DNA of 64,000 bases. It comes from Pseudomonas sp. UBA4617. Its GTDB lineage: Bacteria; Pseudomonadota; Gammaproteobacteria; Pseudomonadales; Pseudomonadaceae. Position 1 is the stretch's first letter. Every line of letters starts with the position of its first letter. The notes under the pieces were generated by a model. The model was not told where the DNA came from, did no database searches, and worked only from the letters and a program-made list of their open reading frames with translations. The DNA lies in assembly GCF_002386445.1 (NCBI RefSeq), contig NZ_DGIR01000039.1, positions 239,190 through 303,189 of the forward strand, read 5' to 3'. Made by a program: the position numbers and the translations under genes. Positions 54,209-62,716 of this stretch are shown piece after piece.

Positions 54209-54235
54209 CAAAAAGCCCGCACGATGGCGGGCTTT
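54209..54235. terminator. Bidirectional terminator between the chemoreceptor and tRNA-Pro
   Basis: GCCCGC (54215-54220) / GCGGGC (54227-54232) with AAAAA on the left and TTT on the right, so it serves the chemoreceptor on the plus strand and the tRNA on the minus strand. Confidence 0.85.
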
Positions 54236-54247
54236 CTGATCAGGATT

Positions 54248-54324
54248 TGGTCGGAGAGACAGGATTCGAACCTGCGGCCTTCTCGTCCCGAACGAGACGC
54301 GCTACCTGGCTGCGCTACACTCCG
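54248..54324 (-). tRNA. tRNA-Pro, anticodon CGG
   Basis: 77 bases on the minus strand, starting CGGAGTGTAGCGCAGCC and ending with an encoded CCA. The acceptor stem CGGAGTG / TCTCCGA-type pairing, T-arm GGTTCGAATCC and anticodon loop TTCGGGA are all clear. It decodes CCG. No integrase gene or duplicated 3' end was seen nearby. Confidence 0.96.
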
Positions 54325-54405
54325 ATGAAAGAAATCCTACTGCATCCAGTTTTTGCACGCAACCCCTTGTTGTTAAAAGGGCGTTTGCAAAAAAGCGAGC
54401 TGCAA

Positions 54406-54627
54406 TCAGAGCTCTTTCACAGTGCGGACCTGGTCCTTGTTGAGGCGGGTGCGCTTGCCATCCAGCTGCTCGAATTCGTAGAAACCGGAGTCTTCATCGA
54501 ATTTCGGGGTATCGGTGGCCTGGATTTCGCGGCCGTCGTTCAGGGTAATGACGGTCGGCGATGCGCAGCCAGCGAGGGCGCCCAGGCCCAAGGCGAGCAG
54601 AAAGGCGGGTAGGGTCCGTTGAATCAT
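54406..54627 (-). CDS. YgdI/YgdR-family small lipoprotein
   Basis: 73-residue lipoprotein: signal peptide with lipobox LGALAGCASP (lipidated Cys near residue 21) and a short SH3-like domain (VITLNDGREIQATDTPKFDE, then GFYEFEQLDGK). Found across gammaproteobacteria, function unknown. GGAG precedes the ATG. It is a single-gene unit between the tRNA and moaB. Confidence 0.9.
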   Translation of the reverse strand: MIQRTLPAFLLALGLGALAGCASPTVITLNDGREIQATDTPKFDEDSGFYEFEQLDGKRTRLNKDQVRTVKEL

Positions 54628-54815
54628 CGTGTTTCTCCAGTGCGATGGTGCTAGATGACATTAAGACGCAGGGCGTCCACGCAAGTTCCGTCTACAGTGC
54701 AGCATAGCGGCTCAGCCAAGGCATTGACCAAGCGCAAGGCCCAAGGGCGTCACGCTGAGTTGGTCGCATGCTGTGTTATAACTGCGGCCATCCCATCTTC
54801 TTGTGACGGACTTCC

Positions 54816-55355
54816 ATGAAAGCCAAGGCAGATACCCCCTTCGTGCCGCTGAACATCGCCGTGCTCACGGTCAGCGACACCCGTACCTTCGACACCGATA
54901 CCTCCGGCCAGCTGTTCGTCGACCGGCTGGCCGCGGCCGGCCACCGTCTGGCCGAGCGTGTGCTGTTGAAAGACGATCTGTACAAGATCCGCGCCCAGGT
55001 CGCAACCTGGATTGCCGATGACCGCGTGCAGGTGGTGCTGATTACCGGCGGCACCGGCTTTACCGGGCGTGACAGCACGCCTGAAGCCGTGGCCTGCCTG
55101 CTGGACAAGCAGGTGGAAGGTTTCGGCGAGCTGTTCCGGCAGATTTCCGTGGCTGATATTGGCACGTCCACCGTGCAGTCGCGCGCGCTCGCCGGGCTGG
55201 CCAACGGTACCCTGGTGTGCTGCCTGCCAGGCTCGACCAATGCGGTGCGCACTGGTTGGGACGGTATCCTCGCGGAACAGCTGGATGCTCGCCATCGCCC
55301 GTGCAATTTCGTCGCCCACCTGAAACAGGCAGCCGCCTGTGACAGCCGTGGCTGA
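54816..55355 (+). CDS. moaB: Molybdenum cofactor biosynthesis protein B
   Basis: 179-residue MoaB/MogA-type protein that binds molybdopterin for adenylylation. Motifs: NIAVLTVSDTR, the substrate loop LITGGTGFTGRDSTPEAV, and PGSTNAVRTGWDGIL. ATG 54816 is the first Met. The end overlaps the GTG start of moeA by 17 bases, so the two are translationally coupled. Confidence 0.93.
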   Translation: MKAKADTPFVPLNIAVLTVSDTRTFDTDTSGQLFVDRLAAAGHRLAERVLLKDDLYKIRAQVATWIADDRVQVVLITGGTGFTGRDSTPEAVACLLDKQVEGFGELFRQISVADIGTSTVQSRALAGLANGTLVCCLPGSTNAVRTGWDGILAEQLDARHRPCNFVAHLKQAAACDSRG

Positions 55356-56562
55356 GGCCAGCCCGGCCCGGCCACTGATGCCGGTGGAACAGGCCCTGGA
55401 ACAATTGCTGGCATTGGCCGAAGCGGCGCCGATTCGCGATACCGAGCGCCTGCCGCTGGCCGAGGCCGAGGGCCGTGTGCTGGCCAGCGACCTGGTGGCC
55501 GCGCTCGACCTGCCGTCCTGGCCGAACAGCGCCATGGACGGTTATGCCCTGCGCCTGGCTGATTGGCAGGGTGAGCCGTTGGCGGTCAGCCAGCGGATCT
55601 TCGCCGGCCATGCGCCGCAGCCACTGCAACCTGGTACCTGTGCGCGGATCTTCACCGGAGCGCCGCTGCCTGAAGGAGCCGACTGCGTCGAGATGCAGGA
55701 AAACACCGCAGCGGCGGAAGACCGGGTACGCTTTCTCGCACCGTTGAAAACCGGGCAGAACATTCGCCCCCAAGGCCAGGAAGCCCGCAAGGGCGAGCAG
55801 GTGATGAGCGCTGGCACCCGACTGGGGCCGATCGAGCTGGGCCTGGCTGCCAGCCTCGGCCACGAGCGCCTGGAGGTGGTGCGCAAGGTGCGGGTGGCTG
55901 TGCTGTCCACCGGTGACGAACTGGTCGAGCCTGGCCTGCCGCTGGGCCCGGGGCAGATCTATAACAGCAACCGCCGGCTACTGGTGAGCTGGTTGCAGCG
56001 GCTGGGCTGCGCTGTGCTCGATGCGGGCATCCTGCCGGATGACCTGGCGCGGACCCGCGCCTGCCTGGCCCGGCTGGGCGATGTCGACCTGATCCTGTCC
56101 ACCGGTGGTGTTTCTGTAGGCGAGGCCGACTACCTCGGTGCTGCCCTGCGCGAAGCCGGTGAGCTGGCCCTGTGGAAGCTGGCAATCAAGCCCGGCAAGC
56201 CGCTGACCTTCGGCCACTTCCAAGGTGTGCCGGTGATCGGTCTGCCGGGTAACCCGGCGTCGACCCTGGTCACCTTCGGCTTGCTGGCCCGGCCCTACCT
56301 GTTGCGCCGCCAGGGCGTGGCCGAGGTCACGCCGCTACGTTTCGACGTGCCAGCGGGCTTCGACTGGCCCAGGCCCGGCACCCGCCGGGAATACCTGCGT
56401 GCCCGCATCGAGCAGGGCCAGGTACGCATCTACAAGAACCAGAGCTCTGGCGTGCTGCGCAGTGCGGCCTGGGCCGATGGGTTGGTGGAGGTGCGTGAAG
56501 GCAGCACGCCGAAGCAGGGCGATAGCGTGCCGTTCATCCCGTTCAGCGAGTTACTTGGTTGA
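55339..56562 (+). CDS. moeA: Molybdopterin molybdenumtransferase
   Basis: 407-residue MoeA, which inserts molybdate into adenylylated molybdopterin. Domain features: NSAMDGYALR, the RIFTGAPLPEGADCVEMQE region, PGQIYNSNRRLL, LSTGGVSVGEADYL (MoCF domain), GKPLTFGHFQGVPVIGLPGNPAS. Start: GTG 55339 overlapping moaB; ATG 55378 (MPVEQALEQLL) is an alternative and would still include the first domain. Its 3' end overlaps the convergent glycosyltransferase gene by 12 bases. Confidence 0.93.
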   Translation: MTAVAEASPARPLMPVEQALEQLLALAEAAPIRDTERLPLAEAEGRVLASDLVAALDLPSWPNSAMDGYALRLADWQGEPLAVSQRIFAGHAPQPLQPGTCARIFTGAPLPEGADCVEMQENTAAAEDRVRFLAPLKTGQNIRPQGQEARKGEQVMSAGTRLGPIELGLAASLGHERLEVVRKVRVAVLSTGDELVEPGLPLGPGQIYNSNRRLLVSWLQRLGCAVLDAGILPDDLARTRACLARLGDVDLILSTGGVSVGEADYLGAALREAGELALWKLAIKPGKPLTFGHFQGVPVIGLPGNPASTLVTFGLLARPYLLRRQGVAEVTPLRFDVPAGFDWPRPGTRREYLRARIEQGQVRIYKNQSSGVLRSAAWADGLVEVREGSTPKQGDSVPFIPFSELLG

Positions 56563-57798
56563 GCGACCCAGCCAGGCACTGGTTGGCGCCGCGGCTTCGG
56601 CCGGTGCCGCCTGGGCCAGGCGCATGTGCACATTTTCCAGTTGCTGCGCGGCTACCCGCCAGTCGTGGCGCTGGCGGGCGAACTGGCGCCCGGCATCGCT
56701 CAACTGGCTCATGCGCCAGGGCTGGTTGAGCAGTTGGGTGATCAACAGCGCCAGCTGGTCGCCTTCGTCACTGCCCAGGTAGTGCTCACCGTTGTTCACC
56801 GCCAGGCCTGAAACGCCTTTGCCCGTGGTGATGACGGGCAGGCCGGCGGCCATCGCTTCGAGGATCTTCACCTTGGAGCCACCGGCATAACGCAACGGCG
56901 CAAAGAACAGTGCCGAACGCCGCTGCAGCTCACGCAGGTCGGGGCGGTAGCCGAACCATTCGATGCGCGGGTCGTTCCAGTGCAGTTTCCAGCTGGCCGG
57001 CATGGCATGCCCGGCGATTGCCAGGCGAACCGCCGGGTTGCTCAGCCACACCTGCGGCATGATCTCTTCCAGCGCCCATTCGATCGCCTCGAGGTTGGCG
57101 CCGTACTCGAAATTGCCGACGAACAGCAGGCGCTGGCTGTGCAGCGCGGGCTGCACGTGCTGGTAGAAATCGCAGTCCACACCATTGACCACCACGTTCA
57201 CCCGGCGCCCGCTGATCTGTGCGATCAGTTCGGCATCGTGGCTGCTGACCGCTACCAGTTCGGTGGGCTGGCGCAATACCCGCTGCTCCCAGCGCCGGTA
57301 GCGCCAGCGGTCGAAGGCGTTGAGTGGGCGCAGCCACAGCGGCAGGCGATCGTGACTGGTGCCACCCATCACTGACTCCAGCGTGTGCTCGCTGAGCATG
57401 TAGGGTAACCGGCGTGCCTGCAGGGCTTTCTCGAAGGGCTGAAAGCTGTAGCTGTGTTCGATCTGGATCACGTCCCAGGGCTCGTCCAGCAATTGCTCGA
57501 AACGGTGCCGCAGGCAGGGTGCCAGGCCATTGATGATCGCCCGCATCGGGTAGTCGATGATGGGCGAGGCCAGCAGGTTCAGCGGGCTGTGCAAGGGCCG
57601 CCGGGGTAGCACGATCAGGCGTTCGAGCAGTGCTTCCAGGGCTTCGCGGGCCGCATCGTCGAGGGGGATTTTCGATTGCACCAGCAGGGTGATGCTGTGG
57701 CCCCGCTGGGCCATTGCGCGCAGCAGATGGTATTGCCGGGTCTTGCTGCCGCTGGTGGTCGGCCAGGGCAGGTAAGGCAGCGTCCAGAGAATGCGCAT
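56551..57798 (-). CDS. Glycosyltransferase, GT4-like
   Basis: 415-residue GT-B-fold glycosyltransferase. N-terminal MRILWTLPYLPWPTTSGSKTR is the usual acceptor-domain start; the C-terminal donor domain has LLFVGNFEYGANLEAIEWAL and YAGGSKVKILEAMAAGLPVI with the conserved E-x7-E region of GT4/GT1 enzymes. Likely acts on a surface glycan, but no polysaccharide cluster surrounds it, so the product is unknown. ATG 57798 gives the family start. Tail-to-tail overlap with moeA. Confidence 0.87.
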   Translation of the reverse strand: MRILWTLPYLPWPTTSGSKTRQYHLLRAMAQRGHSITLLVQSKIPLDDAAREALEALLERLIVLPRRPLHSPLNLLASPIIDYPMRAIINGLAPCLRHRFEQLLDEPWDVIQIEHSYSFQPFEKALQARRLPYMLSEHTLESVMGGTSHDRLPLWLRPLNAFDRWRYRRWEQRVLRQPTELVAVSSHDAELIAQISGRRVNVVVNGVDCDFYQHVQPALHSQRLLFVGNFEYGANLEAIEWALEEIMPQVWLSNPAVRLAIAGHAMPASWKLHWNDPRIEWFGYRPDLRELQRRSALFFAPLRYAGGSKVKILEAMAAGLPVITTGKGVSGLAVNNGEHYLGSDEGDQLALLITQLLNQPWRMSQLSDAGRQFARQRHDWRVAAQQLENVHMRLAQAAPAEAAAPTSAWLGRSTK

Positions 57799-58089
57799 GA
57801 CCCGGAGTCCTCGCTGAAGGCCGCGGAATGAGTGGGCGCGCGCCGCAGAGGGCACGTCCTTGGCCAAGGGTGCCACAGGCGCAGGTGCGCAGGCGTCAAA
57901 CGGGCGACGGAGCTGGAAAACATCCGCGCCTGGGTCAAAAACCTGTCGCATGCATTAGCAGAGCATAGTCGGGCATTGCCGGATGTTGAAAAAATACCCG
58001 GTTCAGGCGATCAATTGCACAGGGGCATGCAACGATCGGCACTCGTCGAGGGTCGAGATCTGGGTGGGTCCATTCCTGGAGGGGCGTAG

Positions 58090-58977
58090 ATGCAAGGGCG
58101 CAAGGCAATGTTGATCCTGCACGGCAAGCAGGCGATGAACGAAGACGTACGCAGCGCCGTGCACGGCCTGCGAGACAGCGGCTGGGTGCTGGATGTGCGG
58201 GTTACCTGGGAGGCCGGTGACGCCCAGCGCCTGGTCAACGAGGCGCTGGGTGCCGGTTACAGCCATATCGTTGCAGGGGGCGGGGACGGCACGCTGCGCG
58301 ATGTCGCCGAAGCCATGGGGCTGGCGGGTACCGAGGCCAGCCTGGCGTTGCTGCCGCTGGGCACGGCCAACGATTTTGCCAAGGCTGCCGGCATCCCCCA
58401 GGAGACCGCCACGGCGCTGGCCTTGCTGAACGTTCCTGCCCAGCCTATCGACCTGGGGCAGGCCGGCGAGCAGCTGTTTCTCAACATGGCCACCGGCGGT
58501 TTCGGCAGCCAGGTCACGGCCAACACCTCCGAAGACCTGAAGAAGGTGCTGGGCGCTGCCGCCTACCTGTTCACCGGGCTGTCGCGGTTCAGCGAGCTGC
58601 AGGCGGCTTCGGTGACGTTGCACGGGCCAGGCTTCGACTGGCAGGGGGACCTGCTGGCGCTGGGTATCGGCAATGGCCGCCAGGCGGGGGGCGGGCAGGT
58701 GCTGTGCCCCGACGCGGTGGTCAATGACGGTTTGCTCGACATCGCCATCCTGCCGGCACCCCAGGAAGTGGTGGGGACCCTGCGTGACCTGTTGGCCGGG
58801 GACGGCCTGTTCGTCCGGGCCAGGCTGCCCTGGGTCGAGATCAAGTGCTCGCAGGGGCTGGACATCAACCTTGATGGTGAACCGGTGCAGGCCCACTCCC
58901 TGCGCTTCCAGGCCAGGCCCGCAGCACTGCGCCTGCACCTGCCCGTCGGGTCGCCGTTGCTCAGTCGTCCAGGCTGA
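58090..58977 (+). CDS. yegS: Lipid kinase YegS
   Basis: 295-residue DAGK/YegS-type lipid kinase. Motifs: ILHGKQAMNEDVR, nucleotide loop VAGGGDGTLRDVAEA, LLPLGTANDFAKA, NMATGGFGSQV and LDINLDGEPV. GGAGGGG lies five bases before the ATG. The last 17 bases overlap the end of the convergent response-regulator gene. The 291-base gap to the glycosyltransferase on the left has no gene. Confidence 0.93.
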   Translation: MQGRKAMLILHGKQAMNEDVRSAVHGLRDSGWVLDVRVTWEAGDAQRLVNEALGAGYSHIVAGGGDGTLRDVAEAMGLAGTEASLALLPLGTANDFAKAAGIPQETATALALLNVPAQPIDLGQAGEQLFLNMATGGFGSQVTANTSEDLKKVLGAAAYLFTGLSRFSELQAASVTLHGPGFDWQGDLLALGIGNGRQAGGGQVLCPDAVVNDGLLDIAILPAPQEVVGTLRDLLAGDGLFVRARLPWVEIKCSQGLDINLDGEPVQAHSLRFQARPAALRLHLPVGSPLLSRPG

Positions 58978-59620
58978 TGATCTTCTCGCGTACGGCGAAC
59001 AGCACCAGCCCGGCCACGTCATGAATCTGCAGGCGTTTCATGATTTGCGAACGGTGGGTTTCCACCGTCTTGATCGACAGGCCAAGGCCAGCGGCAATTT
59101 CCCGGGTCGATTTGCCGCGCACGATAAGGCGCAGGATCTCCAGTTGCCGCGCGGTCAGGCTATGCCGCTCGGCAGAGGGTTGCTTGCCCTGCCTGACGTG
59201 TTGCAGTGCCTGATTGATGACCGTATGGGCGATGGCCGGGCTGAGGTAGCGTTCGCCGTTGCGCACCGCCGCCAGGGCCTGCTCCAGTTCGGTGGCGCTG
59301 GCGTCCTTGAGCAGGTAGCCGTGGGCGCCGCTTTCCAGGGCGCGCATGATCAGGTCCGGGTCGGTGTGCATCGACAGGATCAGCACTTTGCAGGGGTTGC
59401 CGCTGGTGCGCAGTTGGGTGAGCGCATCCAGGCCGCTGGTCGAGCGCATGGAGATGTCCAGCAGGACGATATCCGGCGCCAGCATGCGCACCCTTTCCAG
59501 TAACTGACTGCCGTCGTCCGCTTCGCCGATGACGTCATACCCGGGAATGTCGCCGACCAGGGCGCGCACCCCGGCGCGGATCAGCGAGTGGTCGTCTACC
59601 AGCAGCAGTCTACAGGTCAT
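58961..59620 (-). CDS. NarL/FixJ-family response regulator
   Basis: 219-residue regulator. Receiver: LLVDDHSLIRAG, phospho-Asp in IVLLDISMRSTSG, LSMHTD and Lys in GYLLKDASA; output domain SLTARQLEILRLIVRGKSTREIA and SIKTVETHRSQIMKRL. Starts 11 bases before the end of its kinase gene, so both are coupled. Convergent overlap with yegS. Target genes are unknown. Confidence 0.93.
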   Translation of the reverse strand: MTCRLLLVDDHSLIRAGVRALVGDIPGYDVIGEADDGSQLLERVRMLAPDIVLLDISMRSTSGLDALTQLRTSGNPCKVLILSMHTDPDLIMRALESGAHGYLLKDASATELEQALAAVRNGERYLSPAIAHTVINQALQHVRQGKQPSAERHSLTARQLEILRLIVRGKSTREIAAGLGLSIKTVETHRSQIMKRLQIHDVAGLVLFAVREKIISLDD

Positions 59621-60506
59621 CAGTAGCAGTGCTCCTGGCGCGTTGCTGAGTACGTGGTGGCCAGGGGAACACCGCCTCGATGTGAGTGCCTTGGCCGGGC
59701 TGGCTGGTGACGGCGAGGCTGCCTTGCAGTGCGGTCACGCGCTCCTGCATGCCGGCCAGGCCGCGCTGGCCGGCCTCGGCCGGGTCCCTGGCGGGTACGA
59801 AGCCGCGGCCGTCGTCGCGGATCGACAACGCCAGCCCCTCGGGGGTGCGTTGCAGGCCGATCACCAGGTTGCGTGCCTGGGCATGGCGCAGCATGTTGGT
59901 CACCGCTTCCTGGGTAATGCGGAATACTGCCATGGTCACGGCCTCGTCGATGCCGCCCAGGCGCTGGTTGCACGCCAGGCTCCAGTGCACGCCGCTGTTG
60001 GCCAGGGTACGTACCAGGTGCGCCCGCAAGCTGGCTTCCAGGCCAAGGCTGGCCAACTGCCGCGGGTTGAGCAGGGCCGACACATTGCGCACGTTGCCCA
60101 AGGTGTCATCCAGCGTGCTGCGCAGGGCGTCGCAGTGGCCCTGCAACTCGTCGGGCATGCGCCGCTGCAACCATTGCAACTGCAGCTTGGCAGCGGTGAG
60201 CAACTGGCCGATGTCGTCATGCAGTTCCCGGCTCAGGTGCTGACGCTCGTCTTCCTGGACCTTGAGCATGCGCTCGGCCAGCTCCGCCGGGCGCAGGCTG
60301 ATCGAGCCGGCACCCAGGCCCAATTGCACGGCAGTGCCCACTGTGGCTGCCAGCTGGAGCACCAGCAGGCTCACCGGGATCGCCTGGCTACTCAGGTAAA
60401 ACGCTAGGTTGGCGACCAGCGAGGCCACGCACAGCCCGACTGTTGCCCAGCGCAGCAGGGCGGCGCGGGAGTGGCAGCGCAAAGGAGTCATCAAGCGTGC
60501 GAGCAT
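59610..60506 (-). CDS. NarL-type sensor histidine kinase (HisKA_3)
   Basis: 298-residue kinase with two N-terminal hydrophobic helices (LRWATVGLCVASLVANLAFYL and VSLLVLQLAATVGTAVQLG) and almost no periplasmic loop, so it senses within or at the membrane. Dimerisation/phosphoacceptor: EDERQHLSRELHDDIGQLL; ATPase: ITQEAVTNMLRHAQA, IRDDGRGF and GQRGLAGMQERV. Start uncertain: ATG 60506 is used, ATG 60491 and GTG 60521 are also in frame and none has a good ribosome binding site. Confidence 0.9.
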   Translation of the reverse strand: MLARLMTPLRCHSRAALLRWATVGLCVASLVANLAFYLSSQAIPVSLLVLQLAATVGTAVQLGLGAGSISLRPAELAERMLKVQEDERQHLSRELHDDIGQLLTAAKLQLQWLQRRMPDELQGHCDALRSTLDDTLGNVRNVSALLNPRQLASLGLEASLRAHLVRTLANSGVHWSLACNQRLGGIDEAVTMAVFRITQEAVTNMLRHAQARNLVIGLQRTPEGLALSIRDDGRGFVPARDPAEAGQRGLAGMQERVTALQGSLAVTSQPGQGTHIEAVFPWPPRTQQRARSTATDDL

Positions 60507-60860
60507 AGGTAGGGAAGCCACTGAAGTATTGCTGATGGAGGGCGTTGCACAATGCTGGTCAGGAGCTTTGGCGCAGTTACTTTCGATGTTTTGTCCAACA
60601 CATGAACTTGCAATCTTTCAACAGCTTGCAAGTGTTCATGGCTGCGCATATTACCACTTCGCATTGCAGCGGTCGCGGCTGGGTAACGCTTTGCAGTACC
60701 TGCTGGTCGGGTATTGTCGGGTGGCAAAGTGCTAGCCGTTTTGCCACGTCATACATGACTTGCGCGGCAGGGGGGCACCCTGGCTCCGCCAACTTCCTGC
60801 GCCTTCCCAAGTTCGCCTTGTCAGGTTTGGTGAGCGTGCCCAGTTGCACTTCACGTCGGT
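60507..60860. other. Gene-free interval upstream of the kinase
   Basis: 354 bases without a credible gene; overlapping short frames on both strands look random. It contains the interrupted inverted repeat at 60601-60640 and GTGGCAAA / TTTGCCAC arms at about 60720-60745. The kinase promoter must lie here. Confidence 0.4.
60601..60640. repeat. Interrupted inverted repeat upstream of the kinase
   Basis: CATGAACTTGCAA (60601-60613) is mirrored by TTGCAAGTGTTCATG (60626-60640), complementary except for two extra bases in the right arm; 12-base spacer. It could be a dimeric regulator site or an RNA hairpin. Confidence 0.45.
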
Positions 60861-61373
60861 TCAGTACCCCGGCGATGGACCGCCGGTGTGCGTGTCGTCT
60901 GCCGCCTCGGTAGGCGGGTGGATGCACACGCGGCCCTGTTCATCGCAATACGTGCACGTTTGCGCGAACGGTTGCTGCACGACCTTGGCCAGCTCACCCA
61001 GCAACACCAGCTGCTCGCCGATGTCCAGGTTAAGTCGGCCGGTAAATGGGTCGACCAGTTCCAGTTGCCATGCAAGCAGGGTCAGGCACGCCCCTACCGC
61101 CGGCAAGGCTTCGCGCTGCAGGCAGCCGCCGTGGCAGGCCGGGGCAAGCAGCTGTTGCAGGGCAGTCGTGTAATGGGCGACTTCACGCAAGCCCAGGTGC
61201 ATGGCTTGCCGGGCCAAGGTATCGAGCGCGTTGTCGAGGCCGCGGCACGCATCCGGGTCGTTTTCGATCAGGTCCAGATGCTGCAGGCACTCCTGCGCCT
61301 GGGTCAGCAGTACCTGCGCGTCCAGAAGAAACCTCTGCAGCGCATCATCGAACGATAAGGCACTGTCCTTCAT
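60861..61373 (-). CDS. Hpt-like helical protein lacking the phospho-histidine
   Basis: 170-residue soluble protein. Residues about 8-80 have the helix pattern of an Hpt/CheA-P1 domain (FLLDAQVLLTQAQECLQHLD, then the ALDTLARQAMHLGLREV helix), but the position of the phosphorylated His is Asp 51 and the LKG that follows is LAR. The C-terminal part contains CTYCDEQGRVCIHPP, a CxxC plus one Cys. Function unknown. The start is ATG 61373, preceded by a G-rich stretch. It is divergent from cheV, which suggests a chemotaxis or two-component role. Confidence 0.7.
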   Translation of the reverse strand: MKDSALSFDDALQRFLLDAQVLLTQAQECLQHLDLIENDPDACRGLDNALDTLARQAMHLGLREVAHYTTALQQLLAPACHGGCLQREALPAVGACLTLLAWQLELVDPFTGRLNLDIGEQLVLLGELAKVVQQPFAQTCTYCDEQGRVCIHPPTEAADDTHTGGPSPGY

Positions 61374-61722
61374 GATGCCCCCGCGCGTGGGACGTGTGCA
61401 GAGGACGGGCGCGCCGAAACGATAGCTAGCAAAAGCCTGACTCCATTCATGCAGTGAGAATGGCGTCACATTAATGGCTAAAGGATAGCGCGAACATCAG
61501 GTTGCACCCGATTGCTGCTAAGGGTTTCCCTGATGCATGGCTAAGGTAAGGAACTTTTGCCGAGCGGCTGGTTCGCGGTGGCTGTTCCCGCAGTAAAGCA
61601 TGATGGTAAAGTGATATCAATTATCTTCGCGGCATTTTCCAGCAAGGGTCAAGCTGGGCCTGAAGCCGCCGATACAGGGTGGATTATTTCTATTTTTCCG
61701 ACTCAAGCCTGGGGGTTTTCCA
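61374..61722. other. Divergent promoter region of the Hpt-like gene and cheV
   Basis: 349 bases without an ORF. The right half carries the FliA promoter of cheV; the stretch 61450-61520 is AT-rich and may serve the Hpt-like gene, for which no FliA motif was found. Confidence 0.5.
61649..61675 (+). promoter_or_regulatory. FliA (sigma-28) promoter of cheV
   Basis: TCAAG (61649-61653), 14-base spacer, GCCGATAC (61668-61675), an almost perfect sigma-28 promoter 47 bases before the cheV ATG. Confidence 0.85.
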
Positions 61723-62658
61723 ATGGCCGGCATTCTCGACACGGTAGACCAACGCACGCAACTGGTGGGTGAGAACCGCCTGGAAATCCTGATGTTTCGC
61801 CTGGCCGGTCGCCAGCTGTTTGCGATCAACGTGTTCAAGGTCCAGGAAGTACTTCAGTTACCCAAACTGACCCTGATGCCCCAGCGTCATGCGTTCGTCT
61901 GCGGTGTGGTCAACCTGCGTGGCCAGACCCTGCCGGTGATCGACCTGTCCCAGGCAATTGGCATGCGCCCGCTGCAGCCGGGGCCCGACAGTACCATCAT
62001 CGTGACGGAGTACAACCGCTCGGTGCAAGCCTTCCTGGTGGGCGGTGTGGACCGGATCGTCAACATGAACTGGGAAGCCATCATGCCGCCGCCGACCAGT
62101 GCCGGGCGCCAGCATTACCTGACTGCCATCACCAAGGTCGACGACAAGCTGGTCGAAGTGATCGACGTGGAGAAGGTGCTGGCCGAGATCGTGCCCTACA
62201 ACGCCAGGGTGTCTGGCGACAAACTCGCGGACCCGGTTCTGGCCCGGGCGCGCGGCCGTGAAGTGCTGCTGGTGGATGACTCCAGCGTGGCCCTGGCGCA
62301 GTTGCGCGACACCCTGTCCCAGCTGGGGGTGAAACTGCACGTGGCCAGTGACGGCCTGAAGGCGCTGCGCATGCTCAAGGGCTGGGCCGATGCCGGCGAG
62401 GATGTCTGTGAGAAACTGCTGATGATCTTTACCGACGCCGAAATGCCGGAAATGGACGGCTACCGGCTGACCACCGAGATTCGTGGCGATGCCCGTTTGC
62501 GTCGTCTCTACGTGGTGTTGCATACCTCGTTGTCGGGCAGCTTCAACGAATCGATGGTGAAGAAAGTAGGCTGCGACAACTTCCTGTCCAAGTTCCAGCC
62601 TGATCGCCTGGTCGACGTGGTCAAGCAGCGCCTGTTGCTGGATACCGCCACTGCGTGA
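61723..62658 (+). CDS. cheV: Chemotaxis coupling protein CheV
   Basis: 311 residues: N-terminal CheW domain (about 15-165, LEILMFRLAGRQLFAINVFK, VVNLRGQTLPVIDL) and C-terminal receiver (about 180-305) with LLVDDSSVAL, phospho-Asp in IFTDAEMPEMDGY and Lys in NFLSKFQPD. It couples receptors to CheA and may take phosphate from it. Controlled by a FliA promoter, consistent with the chemotaxis regulon. It has no other che gene beside it. Confidence 0.95.
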   Translation: MAGILDTVDQRTQLVGENRLEILMFRLAGRQLFAINVFKVQEVLQLPKLTLMPQRHAFVCGVVNLRGQTLPVIDLSQAIGMRPLQPGPDSTIIVTEYNRSVQAFLVGGVDRIVNMNWEAIMPPPTSAGRQHYLTAITKVDDKLVEVIDVEKVLAEIVPYNARVSGDKLADPVLARARGREVLLVDDSSVALAQLRDTLSQLGVKLHVASDGLKALRMLKGWADAGEDVCEKLLMIFTDAEMPEMDGYRLTTEIRGDARLRRLYVVLHTSLSGSFNESMVKKVGCDNFLSKFQPDRLVDVVKQRLLLDTATA

Positions 62659-62716
62659 TCGCCGGCCCCATGCCGGTATAAGCTTGGCGTTTTGGACATG
62701 ACGCAAGGCGGCAGGG

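Noticed and set aside
54248..54324. tRNA-Pro as an attachment site for an integrated element
   Set aside because: No integrase, no repeated tRNA 3' end, and typical core genes on both sides.
60545..60927. Short frames on both strands (122 and 116 codons) in the gap before the kinase
   Set aside because: Poor codon use, no ribosome binding site, no recognisable protein features, and the strands overlap each other.
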